DNA from: Candidatus Omnitrophota bacterium
GTDB lineage: Bacteria > Omnitrophota > Gorgyraeia > B26-G9
Reading direction: 5' to 3'
DNA: 8,874 bases
Assembly: GCA_028718845.1 (NCBI GenBank)
Contig: JAQULA010000058.1
Location: 1 to 8,874 of the forward strand
This document shows, in pieces, positions 1 to 6,114 of the stretch; position 1 is the first letter of the stretch; each line of letters opens with the position of its first letter. The position numbers and the translations under genes were made by a program. The notes below the pieces were generated by a model, which worked only from the letters and a program-made list of their open reading frames with translations, was not told the origin of the DNA and made no database searches.

Positions 1-600
1 TCTAATCCTTACGCCCTGGCCGCGGCAACGGCGGAATGCCGGGCGCAGCCGGTACTTCTCGGTATCGCGCGGGATAATTGTCAAGCCTTGCGGCGGAAAA
101 TAAAACAAGGTCTGGGTGCCGATGTCCTGGTGATCTCCGGCGGAATTTCCATGGGCAATGCCGATTTTGTCGGTACCGTAATCCAGGAATGCGGGGTGAA
201 GGTCCAGTTTGCTAAAGTCAGGCAAAGGCCGGGCCAGCCGTTCACGTACGGGTTGTTTAAATCAAAACCGGTTTTCTGTCTTCCGGGGAATCCCGTTTCA
301 GCTTTGCTGGTGTTCGAGATATATATAAGGCCGGCGCTGCTTAGAATGATGGGCAGCCAGGCTCCTTCCCGGCAAAAAATTACGGCGACAATCGTCCGGG
401 ATATTTGCGTTAAACCGGGGAAGACGTATTTTTTGCGGGTCAGAATATGGAGCCGGGCAGGTGCCTTTTATGCGGGACTTACCGGGCCGCAAGGTTCGGG
501 CATCATGAAATCAATGGTATCGGCAGACGGGATCCTGATCGTGCCCGATACGGTTGAACGAATTAAAAAAGGAGAACAATGGCCGATAATTCTTTTGTAA
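1..600 (+). CDS. moeA: Molybdopterin molybdenumtransferase MoeA, C-terminal part (5' end outside window)
   Basis: The frame is open from base 1 to a TAA at 598-600, giving about 199 residues of the C-terminal half of MoeA. In the last step of molybdenum cofactor synthesis MoeA hydrolyses adenylylated molybdopterin and inserts molybdate, in the cytoplasm. Visible hallmarks in order are a SNPYAL segment at the window edge, SGGISMGNADF (the family's GGxSxGxxD motif), RPGQP where the family usually has KPGKP, LPGNPVSA, and a C-terminal barrel-like domain containing GSGIMKSM and ending in a KGE-type segment. The N-terminal domains lie upstream. Its 3' end overlaps moaA by 22 nt, so it is part of the Moco operon. 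The Lys changes in the PGKP motif are mild departures. A molybdopterin-binding paralogue cannot be excluded, but the operon context favours true MoeA. Confidence 0.93.
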   Translation, partial: SNPYALAAATAECRAQPVLLGIARDNCQALRRKIKQGLGADVLVISGGISMGNADFVGTVIQECGVKVQFAKVRQRPGQPFTYGLFKSKPVFCLPGNPVSALLVFEIYIRPALLRMMGSQAPSRQKITATIVRDICVKPGKTYFLRVRIWSRAGAFYAGLTGPQGSGIMKSMVSADGILIVPDTVERIKKGEQWPIILL

Positions 601-1556
601 GCAAGCCTGAGTTGGTTGACGGCTTTGGCCGCGTCATCGATTATCTGAGGATTTCGATAACCGATCGCTGTAATTTAAACTGTATATATTGCCGGGACCG
701 CCAGAGCACCCCCTATCTTTCGCACGGTGATATTTTGCGCTATGAAGAGATCATCGAAATAATAAAAATCGCGCGGGATGTGGGAATAAAGAAATTCCGG
801 ATCACCGGGGGAGAACCGCTGGTTAGAAAAGGGTTGCTTTGTTTTGTGGAGCGCTTATCAGCGCTGGGGGTGGATTTTGGGTTGACCACCAACGGTCTTT
901 TATTGCCGGATTTCGCGCAGGATTTGTTCAATGCCGGACTGAGAAGAATAAATATCAGCCTGGACACGATGCGGCCGGAGCGGTTCAGCTATATTACGCG
1001 CGGCGGACAATTATCGGAAGTTATCGACGGGATTGAAAAGGCGGTAAAAATTTTCCCCGTGGTTAAGATTAATACCGTAATCATGCGCGGTATCAATGAA
1101 GACGAGATCGACGTTTTTATCGCCATGGCGTTGCAGAGAAGTTTGCATATTCGGTTTATTGAAGTCATGGAACTGTTTTTGGGGGAAGATAGATTTGTTT
1201 CGCTTGCGGCAATCCGAAAACGCTTGATGGAGGAAAAAGGCTGGGGGCTTCTTAAAAGCGCCGGAACCGGCCCGGCGATCAATTACGGCGCTCCCTCCGG
1301 AGCGGGAATTATCGGATTCATTACGCCGCGAAGCGAGCCGTTTTGCGGGAAATGTAATCGTCTTCGATTGACTGCCGATGGAAAAATTAAACTTTGCCTG
1401 GCTTCGCAACAGGCGGTGGATATTAAAACCGCATTGCGTAATAATATCCCGGCGGCAAAAATCAAGGAAATATTGCGGGAGGCCGCCGGCCAAAAACCCA
1501 ATAACCATAGTTTTAAATTCGATCAGATCCGGCAAATGTCTTCTATCGGAGGTTAA
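579..1556 (+). CDS. moaA: GTP 3',8-cyclase MoaA (radical SAM)
   Basis: The 325-residue product matches the normal length of MoaA, which with S-adenosylmethionine converts GTP to 3',8-cyclo-GTP, the first step of molybdopterin synthesis. The radical-SAM cluster is CNLNCIYC (C31, C35, C38). It is followed by RD instead of the common MP. The SAM-binding segment ITGGEP lies at 75-80. The second, substrate-binding 4Fe-4S cluster is the CX2CX13C set C256, C259 and C273. The protein ends in MSSIGG, so the C-terminal Gly-Gly tail needed for activity is intact. The ATG at 579 has AAGGAG at 569-574 and lies inside the end of moeA, which suggests coupled translation. moaC begins 1 nt past its stop. Oxygen-sensitive clusters imply activity under low-oxygen conditions. 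Confidence 0.97.
   Translation: MADNSFVSKPELVDGFGRVIDYLRISITDRCNLNCIYCRDRQSTPYLSHGDILRYEEIIEIIKIARDVGIKKFRITGGEPLVRKGLLCFVERLSALGVDFGLTTNGLLLPDFAQDLFNAGLRRINISLDTMRPERFSYITRGGQLSEVIDGIEKAVKIFPVVKINTVIMRGINEDEIDVFIAMALQRSLHIRFIEVMELFLGEDRFVSLAAIRKRLMEEKGWGLLKSAGTGPAINYGAPSGAGIIGFITPRSEPFCGKCNRLRLTADGKIKLCLASQQAVDIKTALRNNIPAAKIKEILREAAGQKPNNHSFKFDQIRQMSSIGG
1548..1552 (+). promoter_or_regulatory. Shine-Dalgarno that fixes the moaC GTG start
   Basis: A perfect GGAGG lies inside the last codons of moaA, 5 nt before a GTG at 1558. The reading frame is open much further upstream (to 1378), but those codons overlap moaA and resemble no MoaC sequence. MoaC homology (a HFDESGKARMVDV segment) begins right after the GTG. 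Confidence 0.85.
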
Positions 1557-1557
1557 G

Positions 1558-2028
1558 GTGAAACATTTTAGTCATTTTGATGAAAGCGGGAAAGCCCGGA
1601 TGGTGGATGTGAGCGATAAGCCCGAAACTTTTCGCGAGGCTCTGGCCGAAGGCATCATCAGGATGAAGCCGCATACGCTGCGGTTGATTAAGGAGAACAA
1701 AATCGTCAAAGGAGATGTGCTTACCGTGGCAAAAGTCGCGGGAATTTTCGCGGCAAAAAAAACCGGTTCGCTTATCCCGATGGCCCATCCGCTTAATATC
1801 TCCGGCTGCGAAATATCTTTCGAATTTCAAAAAACCGGGATTAAAATAGAAGCGAGCGTAAAGATTAAAGCGGCTACCGGCGTTGAGATGGAAGCATTGG
1901 CCGCGGTTTCTCTGGCAGCTTTGACGATATACGATATGTGTAAGGCGGTCGACCGAGGGATGACCATAGGAAATATTTGCTTGGTTAAAAAGAATGGAGG
2001 AAGAAGTGGAGCCTATGTCAGAAAATAA
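1558..2028 (+). CDS. moaC: Cyclic pyranopterin monophosphate synthase MoaC
   Basis: With the GTG start at 1558 the product is 156 residues, close to the usual MoaC length of about 160. MoaC rearranges 3',8-cyclo-GTP, made by MoaA, into cyclic pyranopterin monophosphate. Family signatures are ARMVDVS at 13-19, KGDV with Lys51, AGIFAAKKTGSLIP at 61-74, His77, TGVEMEAL at 107-114 with its two glutamates, and YDMCKA at 125-130 with Asp126 and Lys129. These correspond to the active-site Lys, His, Glu, Asp and Lys of characterised MoaC. The residue before His77 is Ala, where most homologues have Cys (LIPLCHPL). The catalytic His is kept, so activity is expected. The 3' end overlaps the MOSC gene by 23 nt, consistent with one operon transcript. 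Confidence 0.96.
   Translation: MKHFSHFDESGKARMVDVSDKPETFREALAEGIIRMKPHTLRLIKENKIVKGDVLTVAKVAGIFAAKKTGSLIPMAHPLNISGCEISFEFQKTGIKIEASVKIKAATGVEMEALAAVSLAALTIYDMCKAVDRGMTIGNICLVKKNGGRSGAYVRK
1996..2000 (+). promoter_or_regulatory. Shine-Dalgarno for the MOSC gene
   Basis: GGAGG sits 5 nt before a GTG at 2006, the best-spaced start for the MOSC gene. In-frame ATGs at 1994 and 2015 are alternatives. The first has no clear ribosome binding site. The second has only a GGAG 3 nt away. The choice changes the protein by at most seven residues. Confidence 0.55.
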
Positions 2029-2467
2029 TTTCCAAGGCGAAATTTTAGCGGTTTGTGCCAGCGAAAAAAAACACACTCCTAAGAAAAATGTCGGCGAAGG
2101 GGTCTTGCGGGTTTCCTGGGGATTGGTCAAGGACGCCCATGCCGGCGAGGAAATAAAACAGGTCAGTCTTTTAGCCCAGGAGTCGATTGAAAAGGCGAAA
2201 AAATCAGGCCTGAACGTGGGTTTTGGAGATTTCGGGGAAAATCTTACCACCCGGGGGATCGACCTTGTTTCATTGCCCATCGGGCAGAAGTTAAAAGTCG
2301 GGGAGGATATCCTTTTAGAGGTTTCCCAGATCGGTAAACAATGTCTTAAGCCCTGCGCGATATTTTATAAAACCGGAGATTGCATTATGCCCAAAGAAGG
2401 CATATTCGCCAAAGTTTTAAAAGGCGGGAAAGTTAAAGCCGGCGATACCGTTGAGGTGATCCGATGA
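2006..2467 (+). CDS. MOSC domain-containing protein of the molybdenum cofactor operon
   Basis: The roughly 153-residue product is essentially one MOSC domain. MOSC (Moco sulfurase C-terminal) domains bind the molybdenum cofactor or carry sulfur through a conserved cysteine. Typical of the short bacterial MOSC family are VKDAHAG at 41-47, GDFGENL at 74-80 and an IGKQC segment with Cys113, followed by Cys117 and Cys126 in GDCIMP. In many genomes this domain neighbours, or as I recall is fused to, a MogA-type domain. Here the two are separate genes sharing an ATGA overlap (2464-2467), giving tight coupling. Its exact role (sulfuration, chaperoning or transfer of Moco) cannot be read from sequence. 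The call as MOSC is secure. The start is uncertain by a few codons. Confidence 0.9.
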   Translation: MEPMSENNFQGEILAVCASEKKHTPKKNVGEGVLRVSWGLVKDAHAGEEIKQVSLLAQESIEKAKKSGLNVGFGDFGENLTTRGIDLVSLPIGQKLKVGEDILLEVSQIGKQCLKPCAIFYKTGDCIMPKEGIFAKVLKGGKVKAGDTVEVIR

Positions 2468-2961
2468 GAGTAGGGATTCTTACGGTCAGCGATAAAGGTT
2501 CGCAAGGCCAAAGGCAGGATTTAAGCGGTAAAGTGATCGAGGGCCTGGTCCAAAAAGCTTTAAAGGCGGATTCCCTGGAATACGCTATTGTTCCCGATGA
2601 AATCGATTTGATCAGCGCTAAGCTTATCGAGTTTATCGACGATAAAAAATGCGCTCTTGTTTTGACGACCGGAGGCACCGGTTTGGGCGCGCGCGATGTG
2701 ACGCCTGAGGCTACCCAGAAAGTAATAGAAAAACTTGTTCCGGGGATCCCGGAGGCAATCCGGCAGTCCACCCGGGAAAAGACTTCGCGGGCAATGCTTT
2801 CCCGGGCCATCTGCGGGATTAGAAAGAAATCATTGATTTTGAATTTACCCGGCAGTCCAAAGGCGGTTGAGGAATGTCTTTCGGTCGTTCTTGACGTTAT
2901 TCCGCATGCCCTTGATGTTTTGGAAAAAGGAAGCCTTGAATGCGGCCGCGATAAACCTTAA
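2464..2961 (+). CDS. mogA: Molybdopterin adenylyltransferase, MogA/MoaB type
   Basis: The 165-residue product fits the single-domain MogA/MoaB family. MogA transfers AMP to molybdopterin, preparing it for MoeA. The diagnostic stretch is TTGGTGLGARDVTPEA at 68-83, with Asp78 in the position of a catalytic aspartate. PDE at 44-46 and LPGSPKAV at 128-135 complete the gephyrin-like fold motifs. The ATG at 2464 overlaps the MOSC stop by 4 nt and has a strong GAGGTGAT Shine-Dalgarno at 2453-2460. It appears to be the last gene of the operon, since the next gene faces it. Members are variously named MogA or MoaB. Adjacency to moeA supports the adenylyltransferase role. Confidence 0.93.
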   Translation: MRVGILTVSDKGSQGQRQDLSGKVIEGLVQKALKADSLEYAIVPDEIDLISAKLIEFIDDKKCALVLTTGGTGLGARDVTPEATQKVIEKLVPGIPEAIRQSTREKTSRAMLSRAICGIRKKSLILNLPGSPKAVEECLSVVLDVIPHALDVLEKGSLECGRDKP

Positions 2962-3044
2962 TCTGGTTTCGACGGAACAATCCCCGCAGCAAAACGACAT
3001 GTGTTTTAAAAACATTCAGCCGGCACTATCGTTAAACGAATTAA

Positions 3045-3431
3045 TTATTTTGCGCGCAGTTTGGCGTTGATCGTCTCGATAATCTGCTCGGCAAGTTGGA
3101 GCCGGGGCAGCCCTTTTCGGCGCGCTTTCACATCGATGCTTACGGTTTTCGCGTCGTGTTCCACCAGAGTTATGGTAATTACGGTTTTTTCGAGCTCGGC
3201 GTTGATTGTGCCGGCATCCGGATTTTCCGCGGTAATGGTTACATTCATCTCTTCCAGGGTATCTTTGGTCGCGGTCCAGGCCTGATCCATGGTTACATAC
3301 CGTTCCAGGCGGATCGTGTCCATAGCCAACCCCATCCCGCTGAGAGTTCCGGTTCCCAAAATAAGCCCGGCACACCCGCTAACCGATACCAATGCCGCAA
3401 CCCCGAGTATAGCCAACAATAATTTTTTCAT
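3045..3431 (-). CDS. Small predicted lipoprotein, DUF3568-like
   Basis: The 128-residue product starts with MKKLLLAILGVAAL, a short positive n-region plus hydrophobic core. A lipobox VSGC follows with Cys20 as the expected lipidated residue, so it should be anchored to a membrane after signal peptidase II cleavage. The residue after Cys is Ala, which in enterobacterial rules would allow export to the outer membrane. A Gly-rich linker (GTGTLSGMG) precedes a compact alpha/beta domain with MDQAWTATKDTLEEMNVTIT, then alternating strands and a final helix. This pattern resembles DUF3568 proteins as I remember them. No enzymatic motif is visible and the function is unknown. The start has a strong AAGGAGG (plus-strand complement at 3437-3443) 5 nt upstream. 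It converges with mogA, with 83 bp between the two stop codons, and diverges from the phosphoesterase gene. Confidence 0.85.
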   Translation of the reverse strand: MKKLLLAILGVAALVSVSGCAGLILGTGTLSGMGLAMDTIRLERYVTMDQAWTATKDTLEEMNVTITAENPDAGTINAELEKTVITITLVEHDAKTVSIDVKARRKGLPRLQLAEQIIETINAKLRAK

Positions 3432-3484
3432 AGATGCCTCCTTGATTTTAAAAACTAACCGGTAATCAATAATAATGATTCATC

Positions 3485-3512
3485 ATTATACCACACCGTT
3501 TACGCAGAGCAA
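3485..3512 (-). promoter_or_regulatory. Sigma70-type promoter of the lipoprotein gene
   Basis: On the minus strand a perfect TATAAT (3485-3490) carries an extended -10 TGG directly upstream. TTGCTC (3507-3512) lies 16 bp further upstream as the -35. Transcription would start near 3478, leaving a leader of about 47 nt that includes the AAGGAGG. Confidence 0.7.
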
Positions 3513-3518
3513 CTGCGT
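3502..3518. repeat. 17-bp inverted repeat over the lipoprotein -35 box
   Basis: ACGCAG (3502-3507) and CTGCGT (3513-3518) are perfect complements separated by 5 bp. The centre falls in the -35 hexamer of the minus-strand promoter, the usual place for a repressor operator. On the plus strand it is followed by five T residues, so a short terminator hairpin is another reading, though a 6-bp stem is weak. Confidence 0.5.
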
Positions 3519-3563
3519 TTTTATTCGCGGGCGCGGGAAAGTCGGGTAAATTGGCTTAACCTA

Positions 3564-3592
3564 TTGAAAAAACTGTTTTTGTGTGGTATACT
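3564..3592 (+). promoter_or_regulatory. Sigma70-type promoter of the phosphoesterase gene
   Basis: TTGAAA (3564-3569) and TATACT (3587-3592) are separated by an optimal 17 bp. TGG just before the -10 gives an extended -10. A start near 3599 leaves a leader of roughly 60 nt before the ATG at 3662. The 10 bases GTGTGGTATA match those of the divergent lipoprotein promoter. Confidence 0.75.
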
Positions 3593-3661
3593 TTACAACA
3601 TTTTTTAAGGTGCCGATAAGAAAACCTTTGCCGGAATATGCCGGCGGATACCGAGATTATT

Positions 3662-5830
3662 ATGATTAGAAGACAAAAAACACGCGTACGCGCGATAACG
3701 GCCGGGATTCTGGCGGCCGGGCTTTTGCTTTCCGGTACGGCTCCGGCAGAAGGCCTTGCCTTCCGGGAGCCTCCGCGATCAACGCTTGCTCCGGCAATTC
3801 AGATTTCGCCGGCGACAATCATCCGGGCATACCGCGGTTATGCCGGCGGCGGATTTTCGGAGGAGCTTTTTGTCCGGCGGAGCGCGTTGAGATCTCCGGC
3901 GCCGGATGCCGCTATAATTTTACGGCAGAAACAGGCATTATTGTTCGAGGTTCGGAAGGAGTTAAGCGTTCCGAATACCGGCAGGCTGCCGCGCATAATC
4001 GGTTTATCCGATTTTCACGGGCAAATCGACGCGTTTCTCAACTATATCGCCGACATTATTTCCATCGAATCAGGCAAAAAAATCACGCTCGACCACACCC
4101 GGTTTCCCCAGCGATCGATCCGGGATCAATTATTGGAACAGGGCATTGATATTGCCGGGTTGCAGAAGCGCGATTTCAGACTGCATTTGCTCGGCGATGT
4201 TTCCGATAAGGGGCGCTACGGCATAAAATGCTCCCGGGCGGTTGAAGAATTAAAAACATTGGGACTGGCGGAAGTAGTTTTGGGCAATCATGACCTTTTG
4301 GAGCTAATGGCCGCCATGGGGTTTCATTTGCCGGTATATAAAGGATATAATCTTTACGGGCATGAAAAATCGCGGCAGCTGGTTGAACGGCACTGGGATG
4401 ATCCGGAGATCGCCCGCGACCGGGTTCGGTGGTGGTCGGTTAAATTGGCGGAATTTGTTAAAGAACGCAAAGCAATGCAATCCGGCACATTTAATCTCCA
4501 TGGCGCAGAAAACATCAAGGATGTCCGGGAACATTTCAAGCAGATGTACCTTCAGATTCAAGGCCAGCTCGATGAGGATGAAAAAGTTTTATGGGAAGAC
4601 CTGGTGGGTTTCTTTTTCGGGGCTACCGATGTAACCACGGGGTTTAACGATGTCGGGATGATGTCGGTGGAATGGTGGCAGGAACGCGCGGATACGGTGG
4701 GTAAATATTTGCAGAACACGCGGCAAAAAATTCATCGCACCGGGACCGGCCGCATGGAGACGCGCCACCAGATCGCGATATGGGAAGAACTCAAGGAATA
4801 TACCGATGAAGCGCTGCGGATGGTCCAGGAAAAATCAATCGCGGCAAAACAGCAGGGTAAATGGTGGCACCAGGTATTTAATGACATTAATCACCAGGCC
4901 TATATGTCTCCGGAATGGTACGCGATACAGTGGCTGTTTTATAAGGGTTGGGGCACCAGCGTGATTGCCGAGCTTAACGAGCTGGAGAGCGATAAGCAGC
5001 GCGTCTGGGACGCGGCTAATTTCATGGATAACCAATATATTAAGGATTTCGCCGCGTTTTCCCGGAAAAATTTCACGCTTTATTGCCGCGATCAATACGG
5101 GAACTATTACACTCATGGATGGTTTCCGATCGATATGGATACCGGGAAAATGGGGTTCACCTATAAAGGGGTGCGATATGAAGGAAAAGAGATCTGGACG
5201 GGGCTGGACGTTGTCCAGAACGATGTCCGGGATGAGGGCAATTCGCTCGCTTCTTTACAAGAAGCCTTTTCCCTGGTCATGTCCTGGTACGCGGATAAGA
5301 CGGTCAAGATCAAACCCCAGCATATAGCCGAATATATCCAAAAATTCGGGATCCGCGCGATTCAGGAACAGATCGGAGCGCGGATATGGTTTACCTGCCA
5401 TAATCCCTTAAATACATTACTGACCAAGGGGATTAAGGCCATCGAACAGGAAGGCGATTACGTGCATGTTTTTGTGGATAAGGGGATGAGCTGGCAAAAA
5501 TTCAAGGACCTCGGCGGGTATGTTGTGGCCGATGCCCGGGGGGTCAAACTGCGCGGGTTCAGCGGGGTCGACTTCCGGGAGATTATCGATAACCCTCCGG
5601 TGGTGATTTTGTCGCAGGAAAAAGATTCGCGCGGCGAGGAATGGATCGTGTCGAACCGCTGGGATACCGGGCCGCTGGCTGCGCCGGATTTTCTGCGCAT
5701 TGTCGAACAACAGCTGGAAATGGATATCGCCGGCCTGCAGCGGTTGCTTGCGCCGCGGCCGCCGGGGCCCCTGCCGCATTATGCGCCGCGGATTGTCCGG
5801 GAAGAAATACCGGTGATGCAGGCGATCTGA
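3662..5830 (+). CDS. Exported metallophosphoesterase resembling class III fructose-1,6-bisphosphatase
   Basis: The 722-residue product has calcineurin-type metallophosphatase motifs in the order and spacing seen in class III (Firmicutes-type) FBPase. They are SDFHG with Asp117 and His119, GDVSDKG with Asp179 and Asp182, GNHD at 208-211, YTHGW with His485 and CHNP with His580. The last replaces the usual GH. A metal centre therefore looks intact. The segments between motifs also resemble that family, which removes phosphate from fructose-1,6-bisphosphate in gluconeogenesis. The N-terminus is unusual: RRQKTRVR, a hydrophobic stretch at about 11-24 and an APA cleavage site at 27-29 form a likely signal peptide. 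FREPPRSTLAP follows, and the phosphatase fold starts only near residue 108. I chose the ATG at 3662 because it gives a compact signal peptide and has GAG 6 nt upstream. An in-frame ATG at 3638 would add eight residues. The Pro-rich C-terminus has no clear domain. The substrate is inferred and may differ. No gene of central metabolism is next to it. Confidence 0.8.
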   Translation: MIRRQKTRVRAITAGILAAGLLLSGTAPAEGLAFREPPRSTLAPAIQISPATIIRAYRGYAGGGFSEELFVRRSALRSPAPDAAIILRQKQALLFEVRKELSVPNTGRLPRIIGLSDFHGQIDAFLNYIADIISIESGKKITLDHTRFPQRSIRDQLLEQGIDIAGLQKRDFRLHLLGDVSDKGRYGIKCSRAVEELKTLGLAEVVLGNHDLLELMAAMGFHLPVYKGYNLYGHEKSRQLVERHWDDPEIARDRVRWWSVKLAEFVKERKAMQSGTFNLHGAENIKDVREHFKQMYLQIQGQLDEDEKVLWEDLVGFFFGATDVTTGFNDVGMMSVEWWQERADTVGKYLQNTRQKIHRTGTGRMETRHQIAIWEELKEYTDEALRMVQEKSIAAKQQGKWWHQVFNDINHQAYMSPEWYAIQWLFYKGWGTSVIAELNELESDKQRVWDAANFMDNQYIKDFAAFSRKNFTLYCRDQYGNYYTHGWFPIDMDTGKMGFTYKGVRYEGKEIWTGLDVVQNDVRDEGNSLASLQEAFSLVMSWYADKTVKIKPQHIAEYIQKFGIRAIQEQIGARIWFTCHNPLNTLLTKGIKAIEQEGDYVHVFVDKGMSWQKFKDLGGYVVADARGVKLRGFSGVDFREIIDNPPVVILSQEKDSRGEEWIVSNRWDTGPLAAPDFLRIVEQQLEMDIAGLQRLLAPRPPGPLPHYAPRIVREEIPVMQAI

Positions 5831-5970
5831 CCTACTGGACGAAAAAAACCGGTAAAAGTAAAAAATCGCTGATCGGCAATAGCCCGGGGCTTTAAACCAT
5901 GGGGCATATACCATTAGCTATTGACGATAAACGAGCGGCTCAATATGCGCAACTCAATACGATTTTCAGC

Positions 5971-6028
5971 AACCGATAGCAGCCGCGAATAACCGGTAGT
6001 AACTATTAATAACCGTTATTTTTAACCG
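5971..6028. repeat. Phased AACCG direct repeats upstream of the fusA promoter
   Basis: AACCG begins at 5971, 5991 and 6011, exactly 20 bp apart, with a fourth copy at 6024. The second and third copies extend to a perfect 8-mer AATAACCG, and the first three share the form AACCGNTA. Twenty bp is about two helical turns, so a bound protein would meet all three on one DNA face. The array ends about 24 bp before the -35 box. A role in regulation is inference. Confidence 0.45.
6008..6020. repeat. 13-bp palindrome within the repeat array
   Basis: AATAAC and GTTATT are perfect complements around a single central C. The palindrome coincides with the third AACCG copy and lies about 32 bp before the fusA -35. 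It suits a dimeric DNA-binding protein better than an RNA hairpin, because no loop is left. Confidence 0.45.
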
Positions 6029-6051
6029 GGAGAACTATTTTTACGGGATGC

Positions 6052-6079
6052 TTGCATTATTGCCGGTATCTGTTATACT
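6052..6079 (+). promoter_or_regulatory. Sigma70-type promoter of fusA
   Basis: TTGCAT (6052-6057) and TATACT (6074-6079) are 16 bp apart, with an extended -10 TGT before the hexamer. Transcription would start near 6086, giving a leader of about 30 nt that carries the Shine-Dalgarno AAGGAG. Confidence 0.75.
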
Positions 6080-6101
6080 ATCATTTTTATGTTCACATAA
6101 A

Positions 6102-6107
6102 AAGGAG
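6102..6107 (+). promoter_or_regulatory. Shine-Dalgarno that fixes the fusA start
   Basis: AAGGAG sits 7 nt before the ATG at 6115. The frame stays open upstream to 6052, but those codons overlap the promoter. An ATG at 6109 is only 1 nt from the Shine-Dalgarno. Starting at 6115 gives the normal EF-G beginning, MARTIELQKVRNIG. Confidence 0.85.
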
Positions 6108-6114
6108 AATGATT

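Larger units (their letters stand above)
5831..6114. other. Intergenic region between phosphoesterase and fusA
   Basis: This 284-bp gap holds no credible ORF. No convincing terminator follows the phosphoesterase gene: the palindrome AGCCCGGGGCT at 5881-5891 leaves no usable loop and has only three Ts behind it. The right half holds phased AACCG repeats, a dyad and the fusA promoter. The gene upstream could read through into fusA. Confidence 0.6.

Noticed and set aside
1011..1535. Minus-strand ORF (174 codons) opposite moaA
   Set aside because: It is a shadow of the moaA coding frame with no recognisable domain.
1378..1557. Upstream extension of the moaC frame
   Set aside because: It overlaps moaA in another frame and has no MoaC similarity; the GTG at 1558 has the Shine-Dalgarno.
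1543..2280. Long minus-strand ORF (245 codons) opposite moaC and the MOSC gene
   Set aside because: It is antisense to two clear, conserved genes, and its translation shows no family motif or ribosome binding site.
2953..2969. AAACC/GGTTT as a terminator after mogA
   Set aside because: The 5-bp AT-rich stem has no T-run, so it is too weak to call.
5881..5891. Palindrome AGCCCGGGGCT as terminator of the phosphoesterase gene
   Set aside because: There is one base between the arms, so a real loop leaves about 3 bp, and only three Ts follow.
5417..5914. Minus-strand ORF (165 codons) opposite the 3' end of the phosphoesterase gene
   Set aside because: It is rich in Arg, Pro and His as expected from an antisense reading of GC-rich codons, and has no homologous pattern.
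5971..6028. AACCG repeats as a CRISPR array or replication iterons
   Set aside because: The repeat units are only 5-8 bp, and there are no cas, rep or AT-rich origin features nearby.
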